Origin: Streptomyces camelliae
GTDB lineage: Bacteria > Actinomycetota > Actinomycetes > Streptomycetales > Streptomycetaceae
Direction: 5' to 3'
Length of the DNA: 64,000 nucleotides
Assembly: GCF_027625935.1 (NCBI RefSeq)
Contig: NZ_CP115300.1
Location: 3,720,001-3,784,000 of the forward strand
Position numbers and translations under genes: made by a program. Positions 45,769-53,716 of this stretch are shown here, piece after piece. The notes beneath the pieces were generated by a model. The model was not told the origin of the DNA. It ran no database searches and saw only the letters and a list, made by a program, of their open reading frames with translations. The first letter of the stretch is position 1; every line of letters begins with the position of its first letter.

Positions 45769-46605
45769 TTAGCGCTTCTTGTTCGTCTTGCGGCGGCGGA
45801 CGATGTACTTGTTCGACGCCTTCTTGGGCGAACGAGTACGGCCTTCCTTCTTGCCCCACGGGGACACAGGGTGGCGACCACCGGAGGTCCGGCCCTCACC
45901 ACCACCGTGCGGGTGGTCAACCGGGTTCATCACGACACCACGGACGGTCGGGCGGACGCCCAGCCACCGCTTACGGCCGGCCTTACCCCAGTTGATGTTG
46001 CTCTGCTCGGCGTTGCCGACCTCACCGACGGTGGCGCGGCAGCGGACGTCGACGAGACGGATCTCGCCGGACGGCATGCGCAGGTGGGCGTAGGCGCCCT
46101 CCTTCGCGAGCAGCTGCACGGAGGCACCGGCGGAGCGGGCGAACTTGGCACCGCCACCGGGACGGAGCTCGATCGCGTGGATCGTGGTACCGACCGGGAT
46201 GTTGCGGAGGGCCAGGTTGTTGCCCGGCTTGATGTCGGCCCCGGGACCGTTCTCCACGGTGTCGCCCTGCTGCAGGTTGCGCGGGGCGAGGATGTAGCGC
46301 TTCTCGCCGTCGGCGTAGTGCAGCAGCGCGATGCGCGCGGTGCGGTTGGGGTCGTACTCGATGTGCGCGACCTTCGCCGGCACGCCGTCCTTGTCGTGAC
46401 GACGGAAGTCGATCACGCGGTAGGCGCGCTTGTGTCCGCCACCCTGGTGGCGAACGGTCACACGACCGGCGTTGTTACGGCCGCCCTTGCTGTGCAGGGG
46501 ACGGACCAGCGACTTCTCCGGCGTGGACCGCGTGACCTCGACGAAGTCGGCGACGCTGGCGCCACGACGGCCCGGCGTAGTCGGCTTGTACTTGCGGATT
46601 CCCAT
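45769..46605 (-). CDS. rplB: 50S ribosomal protein L2
   Basis: A 278-residue L2 near the peptidyl-transferase centre. It starts [20 protein letters not shown]. The functionally important histidine loop is [20 protein letters not shown], and RRRKTNKKR ends the protein. It is 38 bp after rplW. Confidence 0.98.
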   Translation of the reverse strand: MGIRKYKPTTPGRRGASVADFVEVTRSTPEKSLVRPLHSKGGRNNAGRVTVRHQGGGHKRAYRVIDFRRHDKDGVPAKVAHIEYDPNRTARIALLHYADGEKRYILAPRNLQQGDTVENGPGADIKPGNNLALRNIPVGTTIHAIELRPGGGAKFARSAGASVQLLAKEGAYAHLRMPSGEIRLVDVRCRATVGEVGNAEQSNINWGKAGRKRWLGVRPTVRGVVMNPVDHPHGGGEGRTSGGRHPVSPWGKKEGRTRSPKKASNKYIVRRRKTNKKR

Positions 46606-46643
46606 TTCTCAGTCCTCGTCCGATATCGGACGATCCGACCCGC

Positions 46644-47063
46644 TTACGCGGTCGGACCGCCGAAGATGTCGATACGGTCGCCCTCGGCGAGGGTCACGAT
46701 CGCGCGCTTGCTGCCGGCACGCTGACCGAAACCGGTCTTCGTGCGCTTGCGCTTGCCCTGGCGGTTGATCGTGTTGACCCCGGTGACCTTGACCGAGAAG
46801 ACCGCCTGGACGGCCTGCTTGATCTGGGTCTTGTTGGCGTTCGGGTCGACGATGAACGTGTACTTGTTCTCGTCGAGGAGCGCGTAGCTCTTCTCGGAGA
46901 CGACCGGCTTCAGCAGGACGTCACGGGGGTCCGTGTACGACTTGCTCAGCGGGGTCTCGACGGTGTTCTTGCCCTCGGTGGCGTGGCGCTTCGCCTTGGC
47001 GACGCGCGCGGCCTTGGCGGCCTTGGCGGCCTTCGAGGCAATGCTCGGGTGACGCGTAGCCAT
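46644..47063 (-). CDS. rplW: 50S ribosomal protein L23
   Basis: A 139-residue L23 at the tunnel exit, a docking site for SRP and trigger factor. The core contains [20 protein letters not shown] and [19 protein letters not shown]. An N-terminal extension of about 45 residues rich in Ala and Lys ([19 protein letters not shown]) is longer than in most bacteria. It overlaps the rplD stop by one base. Confidence 0.97.
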   Translation of the reverse strand: MATRHPSIASKAAKAAKAARVAKAKRHATEGKNTVETPLSKSYTDPRDVLLKPVVSEKSYALLDENKYTFIVDPNANKTQIKQAVQAVFSVKVTGVNTINRQGKRKRTKTGFGQRAGSKRAIVTLAEGDRIDIFGGPTA

Positions 47064-47716
47064 CAGGCCTCGCTCCCTTCGGTGTCAGCGGCCTTGGGGC
47101 CAGACACGAAGGACTCGAAAGCGGCCTGGGTGAAGACCACGTCGTCCGAGACGAGAACGTCGTACGTGTTCAGCTGGCCCGGCTCCAGGATGTGGACCTG
47201 GGGCAGGTTGCGGGCGGACAGCCACGCGGCCTCGTCGGCGCGGTCGACGACCAGGAGCAGGTTCTTGCGCTCCGAGATCTTGCCGAACAGCGACTTGGCG
47301 GCCTTGGTGCTGGGGGTCTCGCCCTCGACCACGCCGGCGACGACGTGGATGCGGTTGTGACGCGCCCGGTCGGTGAGGGCACCGCGCAGGGCGGCGGCCT
47401 TCATCTTCTTCGGGGTGCGCTGCGAGTAGTCGCGCGGCACGGGACCGTGCACGACGCCACCACCGGCGAACTGCGGCGCGCGGGTCGAACCCTGACGGGC
47501 GCGACCGGTGCCCTTCTGGCGGTACGGCTTCTTGCCACCACCACGGACTTCGCCACGGGTCTTGGTCTTGTGCGTGCCCTGACGGGCCGCGGCCAGCTGC
47601 GCGACGACGACCTGGTGGATCAGCGGAACGCTGACCTTGGCGTCGAAGATCTCCGCGGGGAGCTCGACGGAACCGGCCTTCTCGCCCGCCGGCGAAAGGA
47701 TGTCAACAGTGCTCAT
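47063..47716 (-). CDS. rplD: 50S ribosomal protein L4
   Basis: A 217-residue L4, whose long loop ([40 protein letters not shown]) reaches into the exit tunnel. The globular domain includes [24 protein letters not shown] residues (written here as [20 protein letters not shown]). In E. coli L4 represses its own S10 operon; the long leader before rpsJ makes a similar control conceivable. It is eight bases after rplC. Confidence 0.97.
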   Translation of the reverse strand: MSTVDILSPAGEKAGSVELPAEIFDAKVSVPLIHQVVVAQLAAARQGTHKTKTRGEVRGGGKKPYRQKGTGRARQGSTRAPQFAGGGVVHGPVPRDYSQRTPKKMKAAALRGALTDRARHNRIHVVAGVVEGETPSTKAAKSLFGKISERKNLLLVVDRADEAAWLSARNLPQVHILEPGQLNTYDVLVSDDVVFTQAAFESFVSGPKAADTEGSEA

Positions 47717-47724
47717 CGGTTACC

Positions 47725-48369
47725 TCAGGCCCCCTTGGCCGCGGTGCGGACCAGGACGAGGCCGCCGTTCGGACCGGGAACCGCGCCCTTGATGAGCAGC
47801 AGACCCTTCTCCGCGTCAACGGCGTGGACGGTCAGGTTCTGGGTGGTGACCCGCTCGTTGCCCATGCGACCCGCCATGCGGAGGCCCTTGAACACGCGGC
47901 CCGGGGTGGCGCAGCCACCGATGGAACCGGGCGAGCGGTGCTTGCGCTGGGTGCCGTGTCCGGCGCCGAGGCCACGGAAGTTGTGGCGCTTCATGACACC
48001 GGCGAAGCCCTTGCCCTTGCTCTTGCCGGTCACGTCCACCTTCACGCCGGCCTCGAACACCTCAGCGGTGATCTCCTGGCCCAGCGTGTACTCGGAGGCG
48101 TCCGCGGTGCGGATCTCGACGAGGTGGCGACGGGGGGTGACGTCGGCCTTGGCGAAGTGGCCCTTGAGGGGCTTGTTCACCTTGCGCGGGTCGATCTCGC
48201 CGAAGGCGATCTGAACGGACTCGTAGCCGTCCACGTCGTTCGTACGGACCTGGGTGACGACGTTCGGGCCGGCCTTGACGACGGTGACCGGAACAACACG
48301 GTTGTTCTCGTCCCACACCTGCGTCATGCCGAGCTTCTCGCCCAGGATGCCCTTGATCTGCTTAGCCAT
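47725..48369 (-). CDS. rplC: 50S ribosomal protein L3
   Basis: A 214-residue L3, which helps start 50S assembly. It begins [20 protein letters not shown] and contains [20 protein letters not shown] and [23 protein letters not shown] 48369 is 16 bp after the rpsJ stop. Confidence 0.98.
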   Translation of the reverse strand: MAKQIKGILGEKLGMTQVWDENNRVVPVTVVKAGPNVVTQVRTNDVDGYESVQIAFGEIDPRKVNKPLKGHFAKADVTPRRHLVEIRTADASEYTLGQEITAEVFEAGVKVDVTGKSKGKGFAGVMKRHNFRGLGAGHGTQRKHRSPGSIGGCATPGRVFKGLRMAGRMGNERVTTQNLTVHAVDAEKGLLLIKGAVPGPNGGLVLVRTAAKGA

Positions 48370-48385
48370 TCTCAGCCCACCAGCC

Positions 48386-48694
48386 TCAGAGCTTGATCTC
48401 GATGTCGACACCGGCCGGGAGGTCGAGTCGCATCAGAGAGTCAACGGTCTTGGGGGTCGGGTCGAGAATGTCGATCAGGCGCTTGTGCGTGCGCATCTCG
48501 AAGTGCTCGCGCGAGTCCTTGTACTTGTGCGGCGACTTGATGACGCAGTACACGTTCTTCTCAGTGGGCAGCGGCACCGGGCCCGCGACCGACGCACCAG
48601 TGCGGGTCACCGTCTCGACGATCTTCTTCGCCGAGGAGTCGATGACCTCGTGGTCGTAGGCCTTGAGCCGGATGCGGATCTTCTGTCCCGCCAT
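48386..48694 (-). CDS. rpsJ: 30S ribosomal protein S10
   Basis: A 102-residue S10, also known as NusE for its role in antitermination. It contains [40 protein letters not shown] and [20 protein letters not shown]. It is the first gene of the S10 operon, below a leader of about 340 nt. Confidence 0.98.
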   Translation of the reverse strand: MAGQKIRIRLKAYDHEVIDSSAKKIVETVTRTGASVAGPVPLPTEKNVYCVIKSPHKYKDSREHFEMRTHKRLIDILDPTPKTVDSLMRLDLPAGVDIEIKL

Positions 48695-49062
48695 GGCTAC
48701 TCAGTAGTCCTGTCTCTCTACAGCTCTGGAACCCGGTGTTCCATTGACTTCGTCCGACCCACGCGGTCGGGCGTGTCGCACTCTCGCTGACACAGATGTC
48801 CCTTGTTCGAACATCCCTGCAGGGGGTGAAGTCCACCGGGCGCCTGGCCGGTGCCGCACTGCACTTCCCGGAAGATTCCCGTACGTCCGCCCCAGCGCTG
48901 CCGTAAGGCAGTTAAGGCGACGAGTACTGTGGGACTCGCTTCCGGTCCCCCCGGCGGGAGGCGCGCAGCATCAACACTCGACCGAGCAACTCGGACAGTC
49001 TGCCATACACGGCGGGGGCTTCGCCAATCGAGCCGGAGAGAATACCCCGGGGGTGACGTAGG
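48695..49062 (-). other. S10 operon leader and promoter region
   Basis: About 340 untranslated bases are expected between the predicted start (near 49031) and rpsJ. The stretch includes several GC-rich inverted repeats but I could not draw one dominant structure, and no gene is evident. Its length would allow autogenous control. Confidence 0.5.
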
Positions 49063-49066
49063 TCAA
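49039..49066 (-). promoter_or_regulatory. S10 operon promoter
   Basis: On the minus strand TTGACC (49066-49061) and TATTCT (49044-49039) are 16 bases apart. This is the best vegetative promoter upstream of rpsJ, with the right orientation. Confidence 0.55.
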
Positions 49067-49278
49067 ACGGGGAGGCGGTGCGCCTCACGGCCGGACATCA
49101 CCTTCGCGTCGGTGCAGCCCCGCTGATTCGCCTCATGATCGGCGAACACCGACAGGGCGGAGCGGGCGAACGAGGCGGAGTAGTGCGGGCCCGGGTAGCA
49201 GTTGATCTGCGGAGCGTCCGGCGGTGAAGTGCCCCACGGGGCGCCTGGTACCGGTCGGTCTGTCCAGAGACGTCTCAT
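49063..49278 (-). CDS. possible small gene or gene remnant upstream of S10
   Basis: A 71-residue frame ending with NCYPGPHYSASFARSALSVF, then a polar stretch with NQRGCTDAKVMSGREAHRLP. Codon use in its second half has the Streptomyces third-position bias, but the first 20 residues and the start (no clear Shine-Dalgarno) look unconvincing. It may be the tail of a decayed gene. Its end touches the S10 -35 element. Confidence 0.35.
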   Translation of the reverse strand: MRRLWTDRPVPGAPWGTSPPDAPQINCYPGPHYSASFARSALSVFADHEANQRGCTDAKVMSGREAHRLPV

Positions 49279-49309
49279 CGCCAGGCCCCATGCACATCCT
49301 CGACGTCCG

Positions 49310-50257
49310 TCACACCGACACAGACCCGGGAGGTGCCGTCGGAGTAGTCACGGCTACACGCAACGTGCCGTCGACCGACGGGGCCAGCCGGGCCGCGCTC
49401 CCATCCTCTGCGTTGCGGGCCAGGAGTGCCGGGACACCGGTGACCGTCGGGACCTGCCGGAGCGTCCAGCCCAGGCTCTCGAAGTGGGCCTGCGCCCGTG
49501 CCAGGGCCCGGACCATGGCGTCCTCTGGCAGCGGCTCGGTCGACCAGGTGTGGTGAGCGTAGGTTTCCTCGCCGTCCTGATAGGTAGCGAGGCCTTCTCC
49601 CTCCTGCGTCGCCCCGTGCCGCACCTGGAGCGCGTCGTAGAGCCGACTGGAGTGGTCGCGGGCACGGTGTTCGGCCTGCTCGTCGGTGGCGGTCTGCCGG
49701 AAGGAGGCGGGGTCGGCGGTGCCGGAGCCGTCCGCGGCGAAGCATGGGGACGTCACGCTGATGGCGGCGAGCCCCTCCCCCTTGGCCTTGTCGACGACAC
49801 CGGTGATCGCGGTCATCCAGAAGTCGTCGGGCACGGTGCGCATGCTCACCGAGGGGAAGGGGTCGGACCAGTCGGCGTCCGAGCTCTGGAACGTGTAGCC
49901 CAGCTTCACCCAGGCGTCCCGAGCCTGGCGCACCAGCTTCTTCGCCTCGGTGCCCGGCACCCCGGTCAGCTGGTACGAAAGGGCGACCTGCTGACGCTCG
50001 CCGGCGCTGTGGTCATCGGCGACACAGGCCCCGAGAGGACTCAGCCCGGTGCGCTTGAGGGTCGGCTTGGGAGACATGCCATCCACGGCCTGGTGGATGA
50101 TTTCCTCAGCGCGCTTCGTTGCCTGCTGCTCGTCCATGGTGACCTGCTTCGATGGTGTGCTGCCGCCGCTGCTTCCCGTCTGCCCCGATCCGCACGCCGC
50201 CACCGCGACGGACGCGGTCAATAGGGCGATGACCGCCATCGTCCGGGACGGCCTCAT
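49310..50257 (-). CDS. hypothetical lipoprotein of a WXG/hydrolase module
   Basis: A 315-residue lipoprotein with a signal peptide and lipobox VAAC (Cys about 22), then Gly/Ser-rich sequence. Two related-looking halves follow: helix/strand segments around EEIIHQAVDGMSPKPTLKRT and SSRLYDALQVRHGATQEGEG. Each half continues into a WVKLGYTF- or FESLGWTL-type motif, which suggests an internal duplication. No known domain was recognised. It overlaps the hydrolase gene by four bases, so the two are translationally coupled; a role in binding or immunity to the exported hydrolase is only a guess. Confidence 0.8.
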   Translation of the reverse strand: MRPSRTMAVIALLTASVAVAACGSGQTGSSGGSTPSKQVTMDEQQATKRAEEIIHQAVDGMSPKPTLKRTGLSPLGACVADDHSAGERQQVALSYQLTGVPGTEAKKLVRQARDAWVKLGYTFQSSDADWSDPFPSVSMRTVPDDFWMTAITGVVDKAKGEGLAAISVTSPCFAADGSGTADPASFRQTATDEQAEHRARDHSSRLYDALQVRHGATQEGEGLATYQDGEETYAHHTWSTEPLPEDAMVRALARAQAHFESLGWTLRQVPTVTGVPALLARNAEDGSAARLAPSVDGTLRVAVTTPTAPPGSVSV

Positions 50258-52089
50258 GGGGTTCCTCCAGTCACGATCTTCGCCATGTTGTTCAGGGAGT
50301 CGCCTTCCCAGTACTGCGAGTGCGCGGGCATGAAGCCGTCCGTGCCCGGCAGCTTTCCGTCGGCGACATGGAAGGTTCGGCCGCCGAATTCATCGGATGT
50401 CGGGTCATTCCCGTACATGATCGAGTGATCATTGAAGAGGCGCCAGTATGCCATCGGGTTCAAGGGTGCCAGCGTCCCGGCCGGCGGCGGGGCCAGATTC
50501 ACCAGGTCGTTCTTGGCGGTGGCCGCCCAGACGTGGTCGGCACCGATATGCAGATCCTTGGCGTGGTTCGCGCCCACACCGGGACTGCCCACCAAGATCG
50601 CGTTGTTCACGGGCAGGTGGGGGTGGTCCCGCATGGTCTCGCCAGCCACAAGCGTGCCGTAACTGTGGCCCAAGAGCGTTGAGTTCACTGATCCGTGGTG
50701 GGCGGTGCCGATCCCGGTCAGGAAGTTGCTCAGCGGCTCGCGGGCGGCGTCGGCGTACTTGGCGTCGGTCGCGTCGCTCAAAAGGCCCTGCGGAGCGTCG
50801 TAGCCGAGCCACATGATCGACGCGGTTGTGTGGGTGGGATCGGTGAAGCTTGCCCGGTCCTGGAGCAGTTCGGCACGACGGATGTCACCGTCGATGCCGC
50901 TTAGGGTGGTGCCGGTGCCGGGAACGTAGGTCACCACGTTGTCGGCGGTGTCGGGGTTGCCGATGGAGACGATGGCGCGGCCGTTGTTCTTGTCGTCGAA
51001 GCCGAGCAGGTATGGGCGCTTGCTCTCGTCGGTGTAGGTGTCGAAGCGCCTCTGGATCGCCTCCATCCCGCCGAGCGGACCCCGGGCCTCCTGCCGGGCC
51101 TTCTCCCAGTCCTTCCATTCCTGGCTCTCAACCATCGTCCCCTTCACCTCTGTGCCCGTCATCGGGTTGAAGTAGGGCTCGTACCGCTTGGGCTCAGGGT
51201 GATTCTTCAGCCAGGCGTCATATCCCAGCTGAGCCTTCGCATGAGCCTCGTCGAGCACAGTGTGATTGGCCTGGTCCCGCACAGTGGCAGGGAGCCCGTC
51301 CATCGCGCCGACCGAGTCGGGGTGGACTGCCAGGTAGTCCGACCGCTGCTCGTCGGTGAGTCCGTTCCACCAGGCTGCGTTGTCCTTCGGGCTGTCATGC
51401 TTGGGAGGCTGGGGCAGGGAATCGAGGTAGCTCTTGCCCGCATCGCGCACCGCGTCCGTGTCCGCCTTGACATCGCTCCAGTCCTTGTCGGAGACCACCA
51501 GGTCGTCGTCAGCCTTCAGGGCACGCAGCTTCGGAGCCCACTTCGCGTCCGCGTCCGTGGCTTCCTTCAGGGCGTCACCGATGCGGTCGGCGAACCCGAC
51601 GGCCTTGCCGAAGTTCGGGTTCGGATGCATGTGGACGGCCTGGCGCTCCAGCGCCGCCGCCGTGGGATCCGTAGGGCTGGGACTCGCCGAGACCGTGCCG
51701 CCTTCCGGAACCTTGCCGTCGACCTCCTTACCGCCTGCCGGGAAGGAGACCGAACCGTCCGCATCCACCGTGCAGCCCGCTGCCTTGGCGTCCTCGATCG
51801 CCGCCTCCAGCTTCCGCTTGGCCGCAGCCATGTCGAAGGCGAAGCCGTCCAGCGCGGTACTGATCAGCGCGCACTCGGTCTGGGTGTAGTGGAAGTCCTT
51901 CGACAGCTCCTTCAGCTCCCGCAGGGCGGCATTCGCCGTCTCCCCTTCCAGTTGGTTGCGGATCTGCGCCGAAATTCGGTTGTCGATCGCGTCCTTGGCC
52001 GTGCTCGCCATCTTGCTCGTGGTCCGATACCCGGCAGCGGCTTCCTGGTACTCGGACGGCTTGAGAGCCTTGAGCGTCGCAAGATCCAT
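50254..52089 (-). CDS. DUF1023-type alpha/beta hydrolase with WXG100-like N-terminus
   Basis: A 611-residue protein with no signal peptide. The N-terminal helical region (about 1-105: ATLKALKPSEYQEAAAGYRT, YTQTECALISTALDGFAFDM) resembles WXG100/ESX-type domains. A linker and a C-terminal alpha/beta-hydrolase domain (about 370-560) follow. The nucleophile elbow is LLGHSYGTL (Ser476), and GNPDTADNVVTYVPGTGTTL matches the DUF1023 beginning. Such proteins are likely type VII secretion substrates or associates in actinobacteria (inference). It follows the small helical gene by nine bases and overlaps the lipoprotein gene. Confidence 0.85.
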   Translation of the reverse strand: MDLATLKALKPSEYQEAAAGYRTTSKMASTAKDAIDNRISAQIRNQLEGETANAALRELKELSKDFHYTQTECALISTALDGFAFDMAAAKRKLEAAIEDAKAAGCTVDADGSVSFPAGGKEVDGKVPEGGTVSASPSPTDPTAAALERQAVHMHPNPNFGKAVGFADRIGDALKEATDADAKWAPKLRALKADDDLVVSDKDWSDVKADTDAVRDAGKSYLDSLPQPPKHDSPKDNAAWWNGLTDEQRSDYLAVHPDSVGAMDGLPATVRDQANHTVLDEAHAKAQLGYDAWLKNHPEPKRYEPYFNPMTGTEVKGTMVESQEWKDWEKARQEARGPLGGMEAIQRRFDTYTDESKRPYLLGFDDKNNGRAIVSIGNPDTADNVVTYVPGTGTTLSGIDGDIRRAELLQDRASFTDPTHTTASIMWLGYDAPQGLLSDATDAKYADAAREPLSNFLTGIGTAHHGSVNSTLLGHSYGTLVAGETMRDHPHLPVNNAILVGSPGVGANHAKDLHIGADHVWAATAKNDLVNLAPPPAGTLAPLNPMAYWRLFNDHSIMYGNDPTSDEFGGRTFHVADGKLPGTDGFMPAHSQYWEGDSLNNMAKIVTGGTP

Positions 52090-52098
52090 GGTCGCCGC

Positions 52099-52560
52099 TC
52101 ACTTGTCCTTCGCCTGGCCGCCGACGGCCGCGGTGTCCTGGTACTTCAGCTTGATCTTCTCCAGTTCGGCCCGGACGTCCGCATCGGACATCGACAGATC
52201 GCGCCCGGAACGCTCCAGCAGACCGCCCAGCCCCTCGCAGCGGCCGCTCACATCAGCGACATACTTCTTCCAGGAGTGGAACAGCTCATTTTGCGCAGCG
52301 GCCGACTCACACCCAGCCCCGCCCCCCAGCCCCGACTGACCGTCGTCAAGCTTCCCCAACGCCTTGCGGATGTCGTCCTGCAGCCCCTTGACGTCCCCGC
52401 CGACCTTCGCCCAGACCTTCTTGTCCGACTTGAGCCGGTCGGAACTCACGGCGGAAGAACCGCCCCCCGCCGGGTCGGCAAGATGATTCAACTGCATCCG
52501 AGCGGAACCGCCACGCGCGGCCGCGTCCGCCTTGAGTTGCTCCCACTCGTCCCAGGACAT
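52099..52560 (-). CDS. small helical protein, WXG100-like partner
   Basis: A 153-residue, mostly helical hydrophilic protein starting MSWDEWEQLKADAAARGG. It carries a LGKLDDGQSGLGGGAGC stretch and WKKYVADVSGRCEGLGGLLE, a pattern like ESX/WXG100-type or antigen-like secreted helical proteins. There is no signal peptide. ATG 52560 has GGGAGG about ten bases upstream. It is the first gene of the three-gene leftward module, divergent from the kinase operon. Confidence 0.75.
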   Translation of the reverse strand: MSWDEWEQLKADAAARGGSARMQLNHLADPAGGGSSAVSSDRLKSDKKVWAKVGGDVKGLQDDIRKALGKLDDGQSGLGGGAGCESAAAQNELFHSWKKYVADVSGRCEGLGGLLERSGRDLSMSDADVRAELEKIKLKYQDTAAVGGQAKDK

Positions 52561-52714
52561 ACTGGTGGTCCTCCCCCATGCTCGCGCACCCCGCCGCCGG
52601 TGCTCCCGCCGACTCTCATCGTTCTTTCCTGCACGCGAGGTAAGAAATCCGTGTCGGCTTCTCAATCTAACGGAGCATCACCCGCGCTCCGTCCGCCCCG
52701 GTGACCAGAGCAGT

Positions 52715-52730
52715 TGAGTACCTGTACTCA
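52715..52730. promoter_or_regulatory. perfect palindrome between the divergent operons
   Basis: TGAGTAC-CT-GTACTCA is a perfect inverted repeat with 7-bp arms in the 235-bp gap between 52560 and 52796. A -10-like TAAGAT (52753-52758) for the kinase operon lies 22 bp to its right, so the palindrome overlaps or adjoins the -35 region. The regulator is unknown. Confidence 0.65.
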
Positions 52731-52795
52731 GTCCCACCCGTCCCTCGCCGTATAAGATCCCTCGCCTGTGTCCGGCAACCGGGGGAAACACACAC

Positions 52796-53716
52796 ATGGA
52801 GCAACTGCGGCAGGACGACCCGCTACGGATCGGGCCGTACGCAGTTCTGGCCGAGGTCGACAAGGAGTCCGAGCGGCAACGGACACCCGATCGCCGGTAC
52901 ATCGCCCGCAGCGCGGACGGCCGGCGCACGGTCCTGGTCCATGTTCCGCACCCCGAGACCGATCCCGCCCGTTGGGCCGCAGAGGCCGAAGGTGCCCGGC
53001 GGTTGGCCCTGCCCGGCTTCGCGCCCGTGGCGGAAGTGGCCGGGGCTGCCGTTCCGCCCTGGCACGCGGCGCCGTACACCCCCGTACTGCCGCTGCCCGC
53101 CGCTCTCGCCGCACATGGAGGTCCGCTGCCGGAGGCCGTCGTGCGCGCACTGGGCGCGGCCCTCGCCTCCTCGCTGGCCACGGCCCACGCACAGGGTGTG
53201 ACCCATGCGGGGCTGTCCCCGGCAGCCGTACTGCTCGGCGTGAACGGACCGCTGCTGACCTGCTTCGGTGCGGTGCGCGCCGCGGTGCCGGACGGTGAAC
53301 AGCGGCTGGGAAGACCCGGACTCGATCCCGGCTGCCTGGCCCCGGAGCAGGCCCAGGGCGGCAGGCCCCGCCCGCTCGGTGACGTCTACGCGCTCGGCGC
53401 TGTGCTGTCGTACGCCAGCACCGGGTACACCGTCCCTGAGCGGGAGGAGTTGCCGCAGTCGCTTCGGGAGCAGATCACGGTCTGCCTGGCTCGTGACGCG
53501 GCCCGACGGCCGTCGGCTGCCGACCTCGCGTCCGGCCTGGCTGCACCGCAGCCCTGGCCGCAGGCGGCCCCACCGTCTCCGACACCCATACCGACCGTTC
53601 TCGACGGCCCCCCTTTTCCCCTCCCGGCCCGGATCGTCGCCGCCCTGGCCCGCCAGTCGGCGGCTGTCCTCGTCGCCCGACCGCTCGCGCGTGCCCAGGA
53701 GGTAGGGCGGCCCTGA
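52796..53716 (+). CDS. Ser/Thr pseudokinase
   Basis: A 306-residue protein with the overall kinase layout but degenerate motifs. The glycine-rich loop is lost (AEVDKESERQ), the ATP-lysine position reads VLVHV (His49), HRDLKP is THAGLSP (Asp replaced by Gly139, Lys by Ser141), Asn is Ala144, and DFG is CFG. The later kinase lobe is recognisable (LAPEQAQGGRPRPLGDVYAL). It therefore cannot be an ordinary kinase and probably serves as a regulatory partner. There is no membrane helix. Its stop overlaps the start of the next kinase gene (TGATG). Start ATG 52796 has GGGGGAA upstream. Confidence 0.85.
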   Translation: MEQLRQDDPLRIGPYAVLAEVDKESERQRTPDRRYIARSADGRRTVLVHVPHPETDPARWAAEAEGARRLALPGFAPVAEVAGAAVPPWHAAPYTPVLPLPAALAAHGGPLPEAVVRALGAALASSLATAHAQGVTHAGLSPAAVLLGVNGPLLTCFGAVRAAVPDGEQRLGRPGLDPGCLAPEQAQGGRPRPLGDVYALGAVLSYASTGYTVPEREELPQSLREQITVCLARDAARRPSAADLASGLAAPQPWPQAAPPSPTPIPTVLDGPPFPLPARIVAALARQSAAVLVARPLARAQEVGRP

